The notes beneath the pieces are model-generated. The model was not told the DNA's origin. It saw only the letters and a program-made list of their open reading frames with translations, and searched no databases. This document shows, piece by piece, positions 1 to 5,634 of a DNA stretch of 19,874 bases (position 1 is the stretch's first letter; each line of letters begins with the position of its first letter). Source of the stretch: Anaerolineae bacterium (GTDB taxonomy: Bacteria > Chloroflexota > Anaerolineae > Anaerolineales > Villigracilaceae). The stretch lies in NCBI GenBank assembly GCA_017303735.1, contig JAFLCF010000074.1:1-19874 (forward strand), given 5' to 3'. Both the position numbers and the translations under genes were made by a program.

Positions 1-364
1 TGTAATTCAAGGCACCTTGTTCTGCAAGCATCATCACGCCCATTGCTGTAAACTGCTTGCCCACCGAGCCAAGATGAAAAACCGTATCGGTTGTGATGGG
101 AGCAGAAGCCTCCACATCGGCAAATCCATAGCCGTTCTGATGAACGATCACGCCATCTTGAACGACCATCACCGCTCCGCCGGGACCTTCAGCATAGCCC
201 GCCATAAGTGCATCCACATCGGCAGAAACTGTCTCGTCTGCATTGCTGCCATCCCCTTGTTCCACCGACGGACTCGCTGGCGGCTGCTCAACATTATCAG
301 GTATCAATCCGCAGGCAAGGGCAAAGATTGCGATCAACGACAATATCCATTTTTTATCAACCAC
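1..364 (-). CDS. Serine hydrolase, beta-lactamase/class C PBP-like lipoprotein (partial, N-terminal part)
   Basis: Reading leftward from a GTG at 364 gives about 121 residues before the window edge. An N-terminal hydrophobic stretch ends in ALAC with Cys18, a plausible though imperfect lipobox, followed by a Pro/Ser/Glu-rich linker (about 22-48). The next part matches the start of the beta-lactamase/serine hydrolase fold: GGAVMVVQDGVIVHQNGYG at about 62-80, then GSVGKQFTA with Ser100 and Lys103 in the SxxK position, the nucleophile and general base of this family. The GTG start is chosen because AAGGAG lies 6 nt upstream. It begins 27 nt after the stop of the upstream BtrH_N-type gene on the same strand, so the two are probably co-transcribed. 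The substrate (peptidoglycan peptide, ester or amide) cannot be told from this part. The Tyr-x-Asn and Lys-Thr-Gly motifs lie outside the window. Confidence 0.85.
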   Translation of the reverse strand, partial: MVDKKWILSLIAIFALACGLIPDNVEQPPASPSVEQGDGSNADETVSADVDALMAGYAEGPGGAVMVVQDGVIVHQNGYGFADVEASAPITTDTVFHLGSVGKQFTAMGVMMLAEQGALNY

Positions 365-391
365 AGAATTCTCCTTAGAAAATAAAGGAGA

Positions 392-1615
392 TTATAACGA
401 AGCAGCGCTCATGATCTCCACGGCTTCTTTTTCTGTGGCGGCAATTCCCAACACATGTTCGCGCAATTCCGCACGGAAATTTGCGGTCTGTGCTTCATTG
501 AGCGGGAAACAATCTGCCATATCAGATTCTATTTTTTTTAAGCGAGAGTTTATTTTCTTAATGTCTTCCAATGCGCCATCCGCATTTTCGATAAAAGCCT
601 GATGTTTCTGCATCAACAGCTTCTTCGTCTCAGCCAGGGCAGGCACGCCAAATGGCAATAAGGCATCGGCAAATGCCAGCCATTTCTTATGGCTCAAACG
701 GAATTGTTTTGCCGCATCCTTCAACGATTTCTTCTCCAACAAAATGGCAGCTTCATCCAAAAAGTCGGCATACAAGGCACGCTCTGCGCCATCGCCTGCA
801 CTAAAATACTGAATCCATGTATACATGCCTGGAGGAGCAAACACTCCTTCGGCTTCCGCCGTCCCTGCCAATGCGTTGAATAATTTTGCGCCCGCCGGAA
901 AGAGCCGTTCCCAGCTATGTTTGTTGCGTTTATTGACAAGCATCTCTGCCAAATGCTCATACGCGGCAAAACCAAAATTCGTTCGCGCCCCTTTGGGTGG
1001 TTTATCGGTAAAGAGCGAGACACACTGCCAAATCCCTTTTTGGGTTGCAGCGACCAGTTTCGAGGTCAGAGGAGAGCCGAGCGTGATCATGCGGAATTTG
1101 TCATCTTTGACTCGCCCCCGCGCCTGAGTCAGCGCCTCCATCTTCACCCGAAACGGTCTCGCCGCCCGATCAGCTACTAACGCCTCATCCCCATCCAACC
1201 CATACACCACCACTGGAATCATATTCCAATAGGCTGAGCCTTTTTTGCTGGAATAGGGCAGACTGCATTCATCCGCCAGCACCAAAGCGGGCAAACCAGA
1301 AGCGATGGCTTCTCTCAGGTTTTTTTCAGCGATCTCCGGCTTTGTGGTTTGGTACACCTGCTGCTCCACGCCTAAACGTTCCAACATGGTTTGGAAAGGG
1401 TCAAAGGTATTCCGGGTCAACATCGCCACATGCGGCAATAGTCCCTTGTATTCAAAAGTGAAATATCCAAACGTAATGCCGCCGCTCACCCCAAGCAAAA
1501 AGGCTTCGGAATAGGGCGCTTTGGTGTGCGGAGCTTTTATATCTTGCAGCATCAGCGCATTATGAACGCTGCCCGTCTCGTAATGCCGACCTGTAAATTG
1601 AGTTGTTTTTTTCAT
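392..1615 (-). CDS. BtrH_N / DUF4872 domain protein
   Basis: This is a 407-residue cytoplasmic-looking protein with no signal peptide. The first ~150 residues resemble the BtrH N-terminal domain: FTGRHYETGSVHNALM near residues 7-22, then SEAFLLGVSGGITFGYFTF (about 36-54), and IPVVVYGLDGDEALVADRA. The rest resembles DUF4872, with GIWQCVSLFTDKPPKGARTNFG and a long helical C-terminus (about 330-400). The family is related to BtrH of butirosin synthesis, which moves an acyl group from a carrier protein, but most members are uncharacterised and I infer no substrate. In typical BtrH_N proteins a Cys follows the conserved His in this first motif; here Tyr takes that place, so cysteine catalysis at this position looks unlikely. 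ATG start with AAAGGAG 8 nt upstream, and a TATAAT box on the minus strand at 1674-1669. The serine hydrolase lipoprotein follows 27 nt downstream. Confidence 0.8.
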   Translation of the reverse strand: MKKTTQFTGRHYETGSVHNALMLQDIKAPHTKAPYSEAFLLGVSGGITFGYFTFEYKGLLPHVAMLTRNTFDPFQTMLERLGVEQQVYQTTKPEIAEKNLREAIASGLPALVLADECSLPYSSKKGSAYWNMIPVVVYGLDGDEALVADRAARPFRVKMEALTQARGRVKDDKFRMITLGSPLTSKLVAATQKGIWQCVSLFTDKPPKGARTNFGFAAYEHLAEMLVNKRNKHSWERLFPAGAKLFNALAGTAEAEGVFAPPGMYTWIQYFSAGDGAERALYADFLDEAAILLEKKSLKDAAKQFRLSHKKWLAFADALLPFGVPALAETKKLLMQKHQAFIENADGALEDIKKINSRLKKIESDMADCFPLNEAQTANFRAELREHVLGIAATEKEAVEIMSAASL

Positions 1616-1668
1616 AATAAAATCTCCTTTCTAAATGACGATCAACCATTATTTTTACAATGACGACA

Positions 1669-1674
1669 TTATAA
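1669..1674 (-). promoter_or_regulatory. Putative -10 box for the BtrH_N-type gene
   Basis: Read on the minus strand this is a perfect TATAAT, about 54 bp upstream of the ATG at 1615. I see no good TTGACA-like hexamer 16-18 bp further upstream, so only the -10 is claimed. The divergent plus-strand -10 lies about 85 bp away. Confidence 0.45.
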
Positions 1675-1753
1675 GGAGCTTTAAGTGGAAAATGAAAAAT
1701 CAGGGATATAGTCTCGACTTTTTCGCTTTGTACTTTTTTCTGCTCTCCATATC

Positions 1754-1762
1754 TGCTATAAT
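1754..1762 (+). promoter_or_regulatory. Extended -10 promoter next to a start codon
   Basis: TGCTATAAT is a perfect extended -10 (TGn plus TATAAT). It ends 6 nt before the ATG at 1769, so transcription should start at or within a base or two of the A of the ATG. There is no Shine-Dalgarno sequence and no room for one. No clear -35 is visible, which fits an extended -10 promoter. Confidence 0.65.
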
Positions 1763-1768
1763 TTGCAT

Positions 1769-2239
1769 ATGACAACGCCTTTGCCGAACCAAGAGACGAC
1801 CCCTCCTCCACCCCCGCAATTGACCCCGGAACAACTGGCGGAAATCCGCGAACAGGACCGCAAGCAAAAGCAGATGATGGCTGGCATCATTGCCATTGTG
1901 GTGCTGTTGGTTGCACTGCTTGGAGTGGCGATCTACTTCCTGCTGCAACCCGCCACTCCCACCGACAAGATCCGTGATGTCTTCATCATTGTAGTGGCGC
2001 TTGAAACGCTCGTCATCGGTGTGGCGCTGATCGTGCTCGTCATTCAACTTGCCAGCCTAATCAACCTGCTGCAAAACGAGGTGCGCCCGATCTTGCAGGC
2101 CACAAGTGAAACGGTCAACACCCTGCGCGGCACCGCCGAATTTCTGGGCGAGAATGTGGTTGAACCGGTCATTAAACTCAATGGGTATCTTGCAGGCTTG
2201 AAGCGCATGATGGAAATGTTGGGCATTAAGCCAAAATAA
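1769..2239 (+). CDS. DUF948-like (YtxG-like) membrane protein
   Basis: This protein has 156 residues. The N-terminus is a cytosolic Pro/Gln-rich tail (about 1-37, with a run of five prolines). Two hydrophobic helices follow at about 38-60 and 71-94. The C-terminal part is amphipathic, with VRPILQATSETVNTLRG and then AEFLGENVVEPVIKLNGYLAG (about 105-143), a pattern typical of DUF948-type proteins. The next gene encodes a YtxH-like protein, recalling the ytxG-ytxH general stress pair of Bacillus, so a membrane-associated stress role is a reasonable inference but not shown. The start is the ATG at 1769; a TTG two codons upstream lies inside the spacer after the -10 box and would fall outside the transcript. 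It lacks an RBS and is probably leaderless. Confidence 0.7.
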   Translation: MTTPLPNQETTPPPPPQLTPEQLAEIREQDRKQKQMMAGIIAIVVLLVALLGVAIYFLLQPATPTDKIRDVFIIVVALETLVIGVALIVLVIQLASLINLLQNEVRPILQATSETVNTLRGTAEFLGENVVEPVIKLNGYLAGLKRMMEMLGIKPK

Positions 2240-2264
2240 GGCATAAAAAAACTGCGCGAGCCTA

Positions 2265-2273
2265 TGTTAGAAT
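2265..2273 (+). promoter_or_regulatory. Putative extended -10 for the YtxH-like gene
   Basis: TGTTAGAAT matches an extended -10 (TGn plus TAGAAT, 5 of 6 to consensus), 59 bp upstream of the ATG at 2333. A small CAGGC/GCCTG inverted repeat (2277-2291) lies at the expected transcript start. No -35 was recognised. The gene may also be read from the upstream promoter. Confidence 0.4.
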
Positions 2274-2332
2274 GAACAGGCAATCAGCCTGATTAAGATA
2301 AAACATCAACTGACCTAAAAAGGAGAACTACC

Positions 2333-2677
2333 ATGTCTGACCGTGATGAATTTGGAGCCTTTCTTGTAGGATTTGTCGTCGGCGGGCTGACGGGCGCCGT
2401 TGTCGCCCTGCTCTTTGCCCCGCAATCTGGCGAAGAGACCCGCGCCCTGATCAAAGACAAGTCGATTGAACTGCGCGATAAGGCGCAACTGACCGCAGAA
2501 GAAGCCTACGCCCGCGCCGAAGCCGCCGCCAAAGAAGCCCGCGCCCGCGCTGAAGAACTGGCTCACGAAGCCCGTGCTCGCGCCGAGCAGCTCGCCGCCG
2601 AAGTTAAAGAACGCGGTAAGGGTGCGCTCGAAGCCGTGCGCAAGCCGAAAAAGGGCGACGAAGCCACCCCGGTATAA
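2333..2677 (+). CDS. YtxH domain-containing protein
   Basis: This 114-residue protein has one N-terminal membrane segment with the YtxH signature: FLVGFVVGGLTGAVVALLFA then PQSGEETR (about 10-37). An uninterrupted helical region follows, dominated by Ala, Arg and Glu, with near-repeats of ARAE / EARARAEEL / EARARAEQL (about 60-97), so a long amphipathic or coiled-coil helix. The tail is Lys-rich. YtxH proteins are small stress-associated membrane proteins of unknown mechanism, related to a gas-vesicle gene product only by name. ATG start with AAAAGGAG 8 nt upstream. It follows the DUF948-like gene by 93 bp and is closed by the hairpin at 2690-2726. Confidence 0.88.
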   Translation: MSDRDEFGAFLVGFVVGGLTGAVVALLFAPQSGEETRALIKDKSIELRDKAQLTAEEAYARAEAAAKEARARAEELAHEARARAEQLAAEVKERGKGALEAVRKPKKGDEATPV

Positions 2678-2689
2678 ATCTCACACCTA

Positions 2690-2726
2690 CAAATGAGGGT
2701 TTGACTCAACGTCAAACCCTCATTTG
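2690..2726 (+). terminator. Hairpin terminator after the YtxH-like gene
   Basis: Perfect 16-bp inverted repeat (arms 2690-2705 and 2711-2726, loop TCAAC), beginning 12 bp after the stop codon. The downstream flank is GCATTAATACC, with no T-run, so it may act as an RNA-stabilising hairpin or a factor-assisted terminator rather than a textbook intrinsic one. Confidence 0.65.
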
Positions 2727-2871
2727 CATTAATACCACCACAAGGGTTTTACCTGCAACCTTTCAACCGTAGTTAAGACATTGACCAGCACAAAATGCCA
2801 TTTTGATCGTAATTATTGCCATTCAGTAATGCCTTTAGTATTGAAAATTTTATTGTAAAAAGGATAAGATT

Positions 2872-3390
2872 ATGAACGAGCAACAAAATGAGACTCTTCA
2901 AAAAGAATCTCGTGGAAACAACACCCTTATAGGGTTTGGTGCGATCTTCTTTTTATTCGCCTGCCTGGCATTCGTTGGTGCCGTGACACTCGACCTGGTG
3001 GGTGAAAAAACCGTGGGCAAAGTTTCTAATGCATCCACTAATTGCCCAGCAGGCAAAACCTGTTGGACGGGGCAAGTAGACTTCACCACAAAGGAGGGCG
3101 AACAAGTCTCTTTCTACCCATTAACCTTCCCAATGCTGTTCGACCTCGACCCATTCCTTAGCGGCAGGTCGTATGAAGATTATGGCGAGTATCAGGTGCG
3201 CTATCTTGAAGCCTCCCCTGCCATCGCCAAGGTGAAATTGGCATTTTTTCTTGAATACAGTACCCATCTTTCCGGGCTGTGTCTGGGCGCGTTCTTGCTG
3301 TTGATCGGGTCGGCTTTTTCGTCTTCTGGGAAATCAAGCAAACCACACAAGCCTATAGTGATCGATCTGAGCAACTTACGAAAAAAATAA
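2872..3390 (+). CDS. Two-helix membrane protein (DUF3592-like)
   Basis: This 172-residue protein has hydrophobic helices at about 18-42 and 129-149 that bracket a presumably extracytoplasmic domain of about 85 residues. That domain contains CPAGKTCWTGQVDFTT (Cys58 and Cys64 could pair), VSFYPLTFPMLFDLDP and YGEYQVRYLEASP. The layout, with a strand-rich segment of the type G-V-V-x-Y between two helices, is like DUF3592 proteins, but I claim only similarity of layout. The C-terminal tail is Ser/Lys-rich and cytosolic. ATG start with AAAGGA 6-7 nt upstream. The 194 bp before it hold the YtxH hairpin, and no convincing promoter was found. Function unknown. Confidence 0.75.
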   Translation: MNEQQNETLQKESRGNNTLIGFGAIFFLFACLAFVGAVTLDLVGEKTVGKVSNASTNCPAGKTCWTGQVDFTTKEGEQVSFYPLTFPMLFDLDPFLSGRSYEDYGEYQVRYLEASPAIAKVKLAFFLEYSTHLSGLCLGAFLLLIGSAFSSSGKSSKPHKPIVIDLSNLRKK

Positions 3391-3424
3391 AAATCTATTC
3401 GTTGATACTCCAGATCATGGATAA

Positions 3425-4048
3425 ATGCCCATGCGCCAATTCATGCGTTTTTTCTTTCAACTGCTTTATCATCCCTTCGCCTTTACCTATGACCTGGTAG
3501 CGTGGGTGGTTTCATTCGGGAAGTGGAAAGACTGGGTCCTGAGCATTTCTCCCCGCCTCGAAGGAACTCGCGTCCTCGAGCTGGGACATGGACCCGGACA
3601 CTTGCAGCGCTTCTTACGTGACCGTGGGCTGACTCCTGCTGCGATAGATGAATCTACGCAGATGGGACGTCTCGCCAGGCGTCGCCTCGGTGCAAAACAT
3701 AAACTCGCCCGCGGACTCGCCCAAGCCCTGCCCTATGCCTCAGACTCGTTCGATTCGGTGGTATCCACCTTCCCAAGCGAATACATCTTCGATAGGCAGA
3801 CACTCTCAGAGGTAATTAGAGTTCTCAGAAACAGAGGCAGGCTCATCGTTTTGCCTGCGGCGTTCCCGTCGAATGGATTCCTTAAATGGTTGTACAAGGT
3901 CACAGGCGAGAGCCCGGCAAGGTTGGATGAGGTCATGAAAGAAAGATGGATGCGCCCATTCGTGCAAGCAGGCTTTGCAGTGGAAGTGGAAATCGTGGAG
4001 TTGAGGTCGAGCCGGTTGGTGTTTCTGCTGGCGGAAAAAAATGGTTGA
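3425..4048 (+). CDS. Class I SAM-dependent methyltransferase
   Basis: This protein has 207 residues. SAM-binding motif I is VLELGHGPGHL (50-60), then AAIDESTQMGRLARRRL, where Asp75 is the likely ribose/adenine contact region. After that come LAQALPYASDSFDSVVSTFPSEYI (in part motif II) and VIRVLRNRGRLIVLPAA (about 130-146), a standard methyltransferase-11-type order. A hydrophobic/aromatic N-terminus (FFFQLLYHPFAFTYDLVAWV) precedes the fold and may touch the membrane or form a cap. Substrate unknown. Three in-frame ATGs (3425, 3431, 3443) are possible starts; none has a strong Shine-Dalgarno. Its stop codon TGA sits inside the -35 of the promoter for the next small gene. Confidence 0.85.
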   Translation: MPMRQFMRFFFQLLYHPFAFTYDLVAWVVSFGKWKDWVLSISPRLEGTRVLELGHGPGHLQRFLRDRGLTPAAIDESTQMGRLARRRLGAKHKLARGLAQALPYASDSFDSVVSTFPSEYIFDRQTLSEVIRVLRNRGRLIVLPAAFPSNGFLKWLYKVTGESPARLDEVMKERWMRPFVQAGFAVEVEIVELRSSRLVFLLAEKNG

Positions 4049-4073
4049 AATCGACCCCGAATAGGTATATGAT
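4045..4073 (+). promoter_or_regulatory. Near-consensus promoter for the 48-residue basic protein
   Basis: TTGAAA at 4045-4050, a 17-bp spacer, and TATGAT at 4068-4073: five of six matches in each hexamer at the ideal distance. The -35 overlaps the TGA stop (4046-4048) of the methyltransferase gene. The predicted start near 4080 gives a leader of about 35 nt that carries a strong RBS. Confidence 0.65.
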
Positions 4074-4115
4074 GAAAGTGATTATGTCGTCCTACTGGTT
4101 AAGAAAGGAGTTGAT

Positions 4116-4262
4116 ATGGGTCACAACCGCGATAAGGAAAAAAAGGAGGGCAAGAAGAAAGCGCAGCATAACCTCCGGGAAAAGCGCAAGATGAAGAAGG
4201 AGAAAAATCAAAAAGTAAGTGTGATCAATCTGCCAAGCAAACATGAAGGTCTCACAAAATAG
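4116..4262 (+). CDS. Small, highly basic 48-residue protein
   Basis: The ORF starts with ATG at 4116, preceded by AAGAAAGGAG 5 nt upstream, and ends with TAG at 4260-4262. The product has 14 Lys and 3 Arg against 6 acidic residues. A continuous charged region (about residues 5-33, with runs such as EKKEGKKKAQ and REKRKMKKEK) is followed by a less charged tail, VSVINLPSKHEGLTK. It has no hydrophobic segment. I do not recognise a family; a nucleic-acid or ribosome contact is possible from composition alone. Support for a real gene: good RBS, near-consensus promoter just upstream, a 14-bp hairpin 64 bp after the stop, and no other gene on either strand here. The opposite-strand ORF in this stretch lacks such signals. 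Confidence 0.7.
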   Translation: MGHNRDKEKKEGKKKAQHNLREKRKMKKEKNQKVSVINLPSKHEGLTK

Positions 4263-4325
4263 CCAGCCGTTGCTGTCGCCGCCTTGCACGGGATAAAATT
4301 TGATTTTGCAAGAAACCCAATCTTC

Positions 4326-4365
4326 AATTACCGATGGCACGTAATCTCAGATGCCATCGGTAATT
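4326..4365 (+). terminator. Hairpin terminator after the small basic gene
   Basis: Perfect 14-bp inverted repeat (4326-4339 and 4352-4365) with a 12-nt loop, followed by TATATCC. The 3' arm ends in AATT but there is no long T-run. Probably the end of the transcript from the promoter at 4045-4073. Confidence 0.55.
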
Positions 4366-4385
4366 TATATCCTCACCTAAACTTT

Positions 4386-4414
4386 TTGTAGTTTTCTGTC
4401 TTTACCCGTAAAAT
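4386..4414 (+). promoter_or_regulatory. Possible promoter for the YdbC/PC4-like gene
   Basis: TTGTAG (4386-4391), 17-bp spacer, TAAAAT (4409-4414). The -10 matches at five of six positions; the -35 is weak. A TATCAT a few bases further downstream is an alternative -10. The start codon is at 4469. Confidence 0.3.
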
Positions 4415-4468
4415 CCATGTTGTTCCTATCATAGACCTATCACGTGTACCCTAAATGGAGAATCGAAA

Positions 4469-4690
4469 ATGAATGAGATCAAATTTGAAATCCTGAAAAA
4501 CATCGGCATCCTGTCTGAGTCTGCCAGTGGCTGGAGGAAGGAACTCAACCTCATTAGCTGGAATGACCGCGACCCGAAATATGACCTGCGCGATTGGTCT
4601 CCCGATCACAGCAAGATGGGTAAAGGCGTGACGCTGTCTGCCGAGGAACTAACTGCCTTAAAGAGTTTGCTGAACAGCACAGAACTATAA
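4469..4690 (+). CDS. YdbC family protein (PC4-like ssDNA-binding fold)
   Basis: This 73-residue protein matches the bacterial YdbC/PC4 family over its whole length: IKFEILKNIGILSES, then SGWRKELNLISWNDRDPKYDLRDWSPDH, then MGKGVTLSAEELTALKSLL. The Trp-rich strand WNDRDPKYDLRDW and the closing helix are the family signature. The family has the fold of the eukaryotic coactivator PC4/p15, and a Lactococcus member is known to bind single-stranded DNA as a dimer, so a role in DNA handling is likely. The TGGAG at 4456-4460 lies 8 nt before the ATG and serves as RBS. It is a single gene, flanked by hairpins at 4326-4365 and 4735-4765. Confidence 0.87.
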   Translation: MNEIKFEILKNIGILSESASGWRKELNLISWNDRDPKYDLRDWSPDHSKMGKGVTLSAEELTALKSLLNSTEL

Positions 4691-4734
4691 ACTGCCTAAG
4701 TGGTCAGTCAAAATAGCTTATATAAAACACTCCC

Positions 4735-4765
4735 GCTCTGGTGGGGGCTAAGCCCCCACCAGAGC
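4735..4765 (+). terminator. GC-rich perfect palindrome, probable terminator
   Basis: Two 15-nt arms (4735-4749 and 4751-4765) pair perfectly around a single A; as RNA this gives at least 13 bp with loop CTAAG. It lies 44 bp after the stop of the YdbC-like gene. The flank is CAAAAGG with no U-tract downstream, so intrinsic termination is uncertain on this strand. Confidence 0.5.
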
Positions 4766-4834
4766 CAAAAGGATTTATAGATTAAAACGATCGACCGCCT
4801 AGCAATATTGCAAACCCGGCGGCGCGTCGAAGCA

Positions 4835-4863
4835 TTGAAATAGACAAGATCAGTCTTTATAAT
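4835..4863 (+). promoter_or_regulatory. Consensus-type promoter adjacent to a start codon
   Basis: TTGAAA (4835-4840), exactly 17 bp, TATAAT (4858-4863). The ATG at 4871 begins 7 nt after the -10, so transcription should begin at or near the A of the start codon. A perfect 10-bp palindrome GCAATATTGC (4802-4811) lies 23 bp upstream of the -35 and could be an operator half, though chance is not excluded. Confidence 0.7.
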
Positions 4864-4870
4864 CTCGGGT

Positions 4871-5488
4871 ATGAACACATCCCTCACCAGCCTGTTGATC
4901 GAGATCGAAGATCTGCATAGCTATGAAAAAGCCGAGTCTTTGCTGCCGCAAGTGAAAAGCGAGTTGGAGCATTTGCAAAGTCTCGTCCGCGCGTTGGATG
5001 TTGAAGTTCTGCAAGCCAACCAGGCTCTTAAGATCTTCAAGAGCGAAAATCGCTCGGGCGTCCTAGGCAAACTTTTCACCAGCAAAGAAGAAACCCAATT
5101 GCAAGAGAAATTGGATAACGTTCGCAGTCAGCGTGAAGACCTGCACGCCACATTGTGCCGCCTGCAAGATGTAGCAGACTTTACACCTCGCTCTCTGCTC
5201 GAACGGGATTGCATTCTCAAAGAATTACGCCTGCGGAAAAAGACCCTGCAAGAACAACGCCGCGAGATCACCCAAGTGGCATATGGTCCACGTCTTCGCC
5301 GAACGGAGACAGTGCCACTGCCCGCTGGGGTCGACCCGGTCACGTTCGAGCGGCGTCGGGCACGTTACGCCCGCGAAGCAGAACGCCTGCCCGGCGAAGA
5401 CGCTGAAAGCGCTCTGCAACGTCAGCTGGCACAAGTCGAATCCGCTTTGCACTGGGTCGAGTCCTTCCCCGAAACGCTCGCAGTCTAA
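4871..5488 (+). CDS. Predicted coiled-coil protein of unknown function
   Basis: This 205-residue protein is soluble, with no signal peptide or membrane helix. It is almost entirely helical: heptad-like charged stretches at about 8-55 and 70-140 (for example LQEKLDNVRSQREDLHATLC and LRLRKKTLQEQRREIT), broken by SGVLGKLFTSKEE near 62-74. A C-terminal helical part with ERRRARYAREAERL ends the protein. I do not recognise a family. It is transcribed alone, with a near-consensus promoter touching its ATG and a textbook terminator overlapping its stop codon. No RBS is present, consistent with leaderless translation. Function unknown; the shape suggests a structural or partner-binding protein. Confidence 0.72.
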   Translation: MNTSLTSLLIEIEDLHSYEKAESLLPQVKSELEHLQSLVRALDVEVLQANQALKIFKSENRSGVLGKLFTSKEETQLQEKLDNVRSQREDLHATLCRLQDVADFTPRSLLERDCILKELRLRKKTLQEQRREITQVAYGPRLRRTETVPLPAGVDPVTFERRRARYAREAERLPGEDAESALQRQLAQVESALHWVESFPETLAV

Positions 5489-5509
5489 ACTGTGAGCGTT
5501 TTTATTTTT
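5472..5509 (+). terminator. Intrinsic terminator overlapping the stop codon
   Basis: Stem arms 5472-5484 and 5489-5501 (13 bp, one G-U pair), with loop CTAA that contains most of the TAA stop codon, followed by a T-rich tail TTTTATTTTT. This is the clearest rho-independent terminator on the plus strand, and its 5' arm is coding sequence for the last residues of the coiled-coil protein. Confidence 0.88.
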
Positions 5510-5592
5510 CGTCTCTTACAAAGCCTCAATCATTCAGGGTGCACGCAAAATAATTAAAGAGTGTTCAAGCATGGGGGATGCCTCGAATGGAA

Positions 5593-5598
5593 TATAAT
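5593..5598 (+). promoter_or_regulatory. Putative -10 box for the M20 amidohydrolase gene
   Basis: Perfect TATAAT 37 bp before the ATG at 5635, leaving a leader of about 30 nt with AAGGAG. No TTGACA-like hexamer at 16-18 bp upstream. Directly downstream of the terminator at 5472-5509, which supports a fresh transcription start. Confidence 0.55.
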
Positions 5599-5634
5599 CT
5601 CGGCACACCACAAACGCAATTCAAGGAGATCATC

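Noticed and set aside
2777..2870. TTGACC and several AT-rich hexamers upstream of the two-helix membrane protein
   Set aside because: No pair has both acceptable sequence and 16-18 bp spacing, so no promoter is called.
3279..3500. A 73-residue plus-strand frame between the DUF3592-like gene and the methyltransferase
   Set aside because: It overlaps both neighbours in another frame and has no RBS; the neighbours have family or membrane features.
4092..4340. A minus-strand frame of 82 residues with a hydrophobic C-terminus opposite the small basic gene
   Set aside because: The hydrophobicity is the complement of Lys codons on the plus strand; it has no RBS or promoter, while the plus-strand ORF has both.
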